Positions 14,341 through 14,950 of a DNA stretch of 14,950 nt are shown one piece after another. The stretch comes from DTU018 sp029550685 (GTDB lineage Bacteria > Bacillota > Syntrophomonadia > Syntrophomonadales > Syntrophomonadaceae): NCBI GenBank assembly GCA_035412805.1, contig DAONVO010000055.1, forward strand, positions 1-14,950. The letters run 5' to 3'. Within the stretch, counting starts at the first letter, position 1. The number at the start of each line of letters is the position of its first letter. The position numbers and the translations under genes were made by a program. The notes beneath the pieces are model-generated. The model had not been told where the DNA came from, did not search any database, and was given only the letters and a program-made list of their open reading frames with translations.

Positions 14341-14820
14341 ATGCTGGTCACCACATTCATTAATAAACGTATACTTATAGGCGTTATGGCAGTTGTGTTC
14401 GCTCTAATGCTTATAGGCTGCAGTAACAGTTCAGAAATCCAACCTGCTGAAACAACTGTTACCCAGAAAAAAGAGATTCCCAGCGATGCTGATATTATCG
14501 GTGATCTTACTGGGGACAGAGATTCTACTGATTTACGTGATGAAGATATGCTGGAATTAAGGCATTGGAAGTATGCTGTAAAGCCCGTTGACACTAGTCC
14601 TTACGGCAGCACAGTAATTTCTTATCAATTGGTCAGTGAAGAAGATATGGACCGGATTATTAACAGGTTAACTGAAGGGGGCTATTTGTCCGGCCAGCCC
14701 GGAGATGAATACGAATTTAGCATGGCTTTGCGGGATTTCCAGCATGACCAGGGACTACCTATTACGGGTGAACTTGATTCCGACACCCTAAAAGCCTTAC
14801 TGAGAGATCAAGACTTATAA
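14341..14820 (+). CDS. Putative lipoprotein with a peptidoglycan-binding-like C-terminal domain
   Basis: With Met1 at 14341 the protein has 159 residues and a lipoprotein signal: basic NKR, hydrophobic ILIGVMAVVFALM, then lipobox LIGC, so it would be lipidated at Cys27 and anchored outside the membrane. An acidic linker (PSDADIIGDLTGDRDSTDLRD) follows, then at about 100-157 a fold-1 peptidoglycan-binding-like domain: DMDRIINRLTEGGYLSG, FSMALRDFQHDQGLPITG, LDSDTLKALL. Start choice is uncertain: GTG 14326 or TTG 14329 lie nearer AAAAAGG, and the frame is open to a TTG at 14275 overlapping the SEC-C stop. Those would lengthen the basic N-terminus. It lies 62 bases after the SEC-C gene and may be co-transcribed. 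No catalytic domain; probably a wall-associated structural or germination-related protein. Confidence 0.8.
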   Translation: MLVTTFINKRILIGVMAVVFALMLIGCSNSSEIQPAETTVTQKKEIPSDADIIGDLTGDRDSTDLRDEDMLELRHWKYAVKPVDTSPYGSTVISYQLVSEEDMDRIINRLTEGGYLSGQPGDEYEFSMALRDFQHDQGLPITGELDSDTLKALLRDQDL

Positions 14821-14845
14821 TATGGCAAAGCTTGGGCAACACTAC

Positions 14846-14874
14846 TTGACGAAAGCTGTTTTATTCATTATTCT
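14846..14874 (+). promoter_or_regulatory. Sigma-A-type promoter of the tRNA-Gly gene
   Basis: TTGACG (14846-14851) is a five-of-six -35, and 17 bases later TATTCT (14869-14874) is a four-of-six -10. Transcription would start near 14881, about 15 bases before the mature tRNA 5' end, a normal leader for RNase P processing. An alternative TATATA at 14874-14879 is too far from the -35. Confidence 0.6.
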
Positions 14875-14895
14875 ATATATCGAAAGAAGTTGTGC

Positions 14896-14950
14896 GCGGA
14901 AGTGGCTCAGTGGTAGAGCATCGCCTTGCCAAGGCGAGGGTCGCGAGTTC
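14896..14950 (+). tRNA. tRNA-Gly (anticodon GCC), truncated by the window end
   Basis: Acceptor 5' strand GCGGAAG, D arm GGCTCAGTGGTAGAGC with the conserved AGTGGTAGA loop, anticodon stem TCGCC/GGCGA around the loop TTGCCAA, giving anticodon GCC (glycine, GGY codons), then GTCGCGAGTTC, the 5' part of the T arm with the conserved GTTC. The 3' half of the T arm, acceptor strand and CCA are beyond the window. Confidence 0.95.

Overview
The window looks like chromosomal DNA of an anaerobic, fatty-acid-oxidising Clostridia-type Firmicute, probably in or near Syntrophomonas (Syntrophomonadaceae). This is inference: two acyl-CoA dehydrogenases, a 4-hydroxybutyrate/acetate-type CoA-transferase, a clostridial 2[4Fe-4S] ferredoxin, a sigma-54 enhancer-binding regulator and strong GGAGG-type ribosome binding sites fit that group. 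No tools were run; family calls come from reading motifs by eye.

Layout. (1) 1-707: C-terminal half of a sigma-54-dependent regulator cut by the window edge. (2) 708-2589: a decayed region holding pieces of at least four unrelated genes: a headless sensor histidine kinase fused in frame to a shred of an unknown protein, a truncated IS3/IS481-type transposase with one terminal repeat, an unidentified plus-strand tail, and a frameshifted Mrr restriction endonuclease core. (3) 2590-3381: a TrmO/TsaA tRNA methyltransferase with an FmdE-like C-terminal domain. (4) 3501-6138: an acyl-CoA dehydrogenase and a CoA-transferase in one operon ending in a bidirectional terminator. (5) 6143-7160, minus strand: rlmH followed by a GNAT acetyltransferase. 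(6) 7298-8980: an XRE regulator, a second acyl-CoA dehydrogenase and a small ferredoxin, tightly packed. (7) 8977-9828, minus strand: an L,D-transpeptidase with a peptidoglycan-binding domain at each end. (8) 10016-14820: a membrane TPR protein, a 963-residue SEC-C protein of unknown function and a lipoprotein with a peptidoglycan-binding-like domain. (9) 14896 to the edge: tRNA-Gly(GCC).

How the genes fit together. The two dehydrogenase operons would oxidise acyl-CoA thioesters. The first carries its own CoA-transferase for substrate activation or product release, the second its own regulator and ferredoxin. The dehydrogenases appear to use different catalytic-base positions (helix G in the first, the classic C-terminal EGT in the second), so they probably handle different substrates. 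The transpeptidase and lipoprotein point to cell-envelope work, with the TPR protein possibly linked. The strongest new observations are the fragment mosaic at 847-2526, the TrmO-FmdE-like fusion, the relocated catalytic glutamate and the large SEC-C protein. I saw no CRISPR array, riboswitch, intact mobile element or clear defence system.
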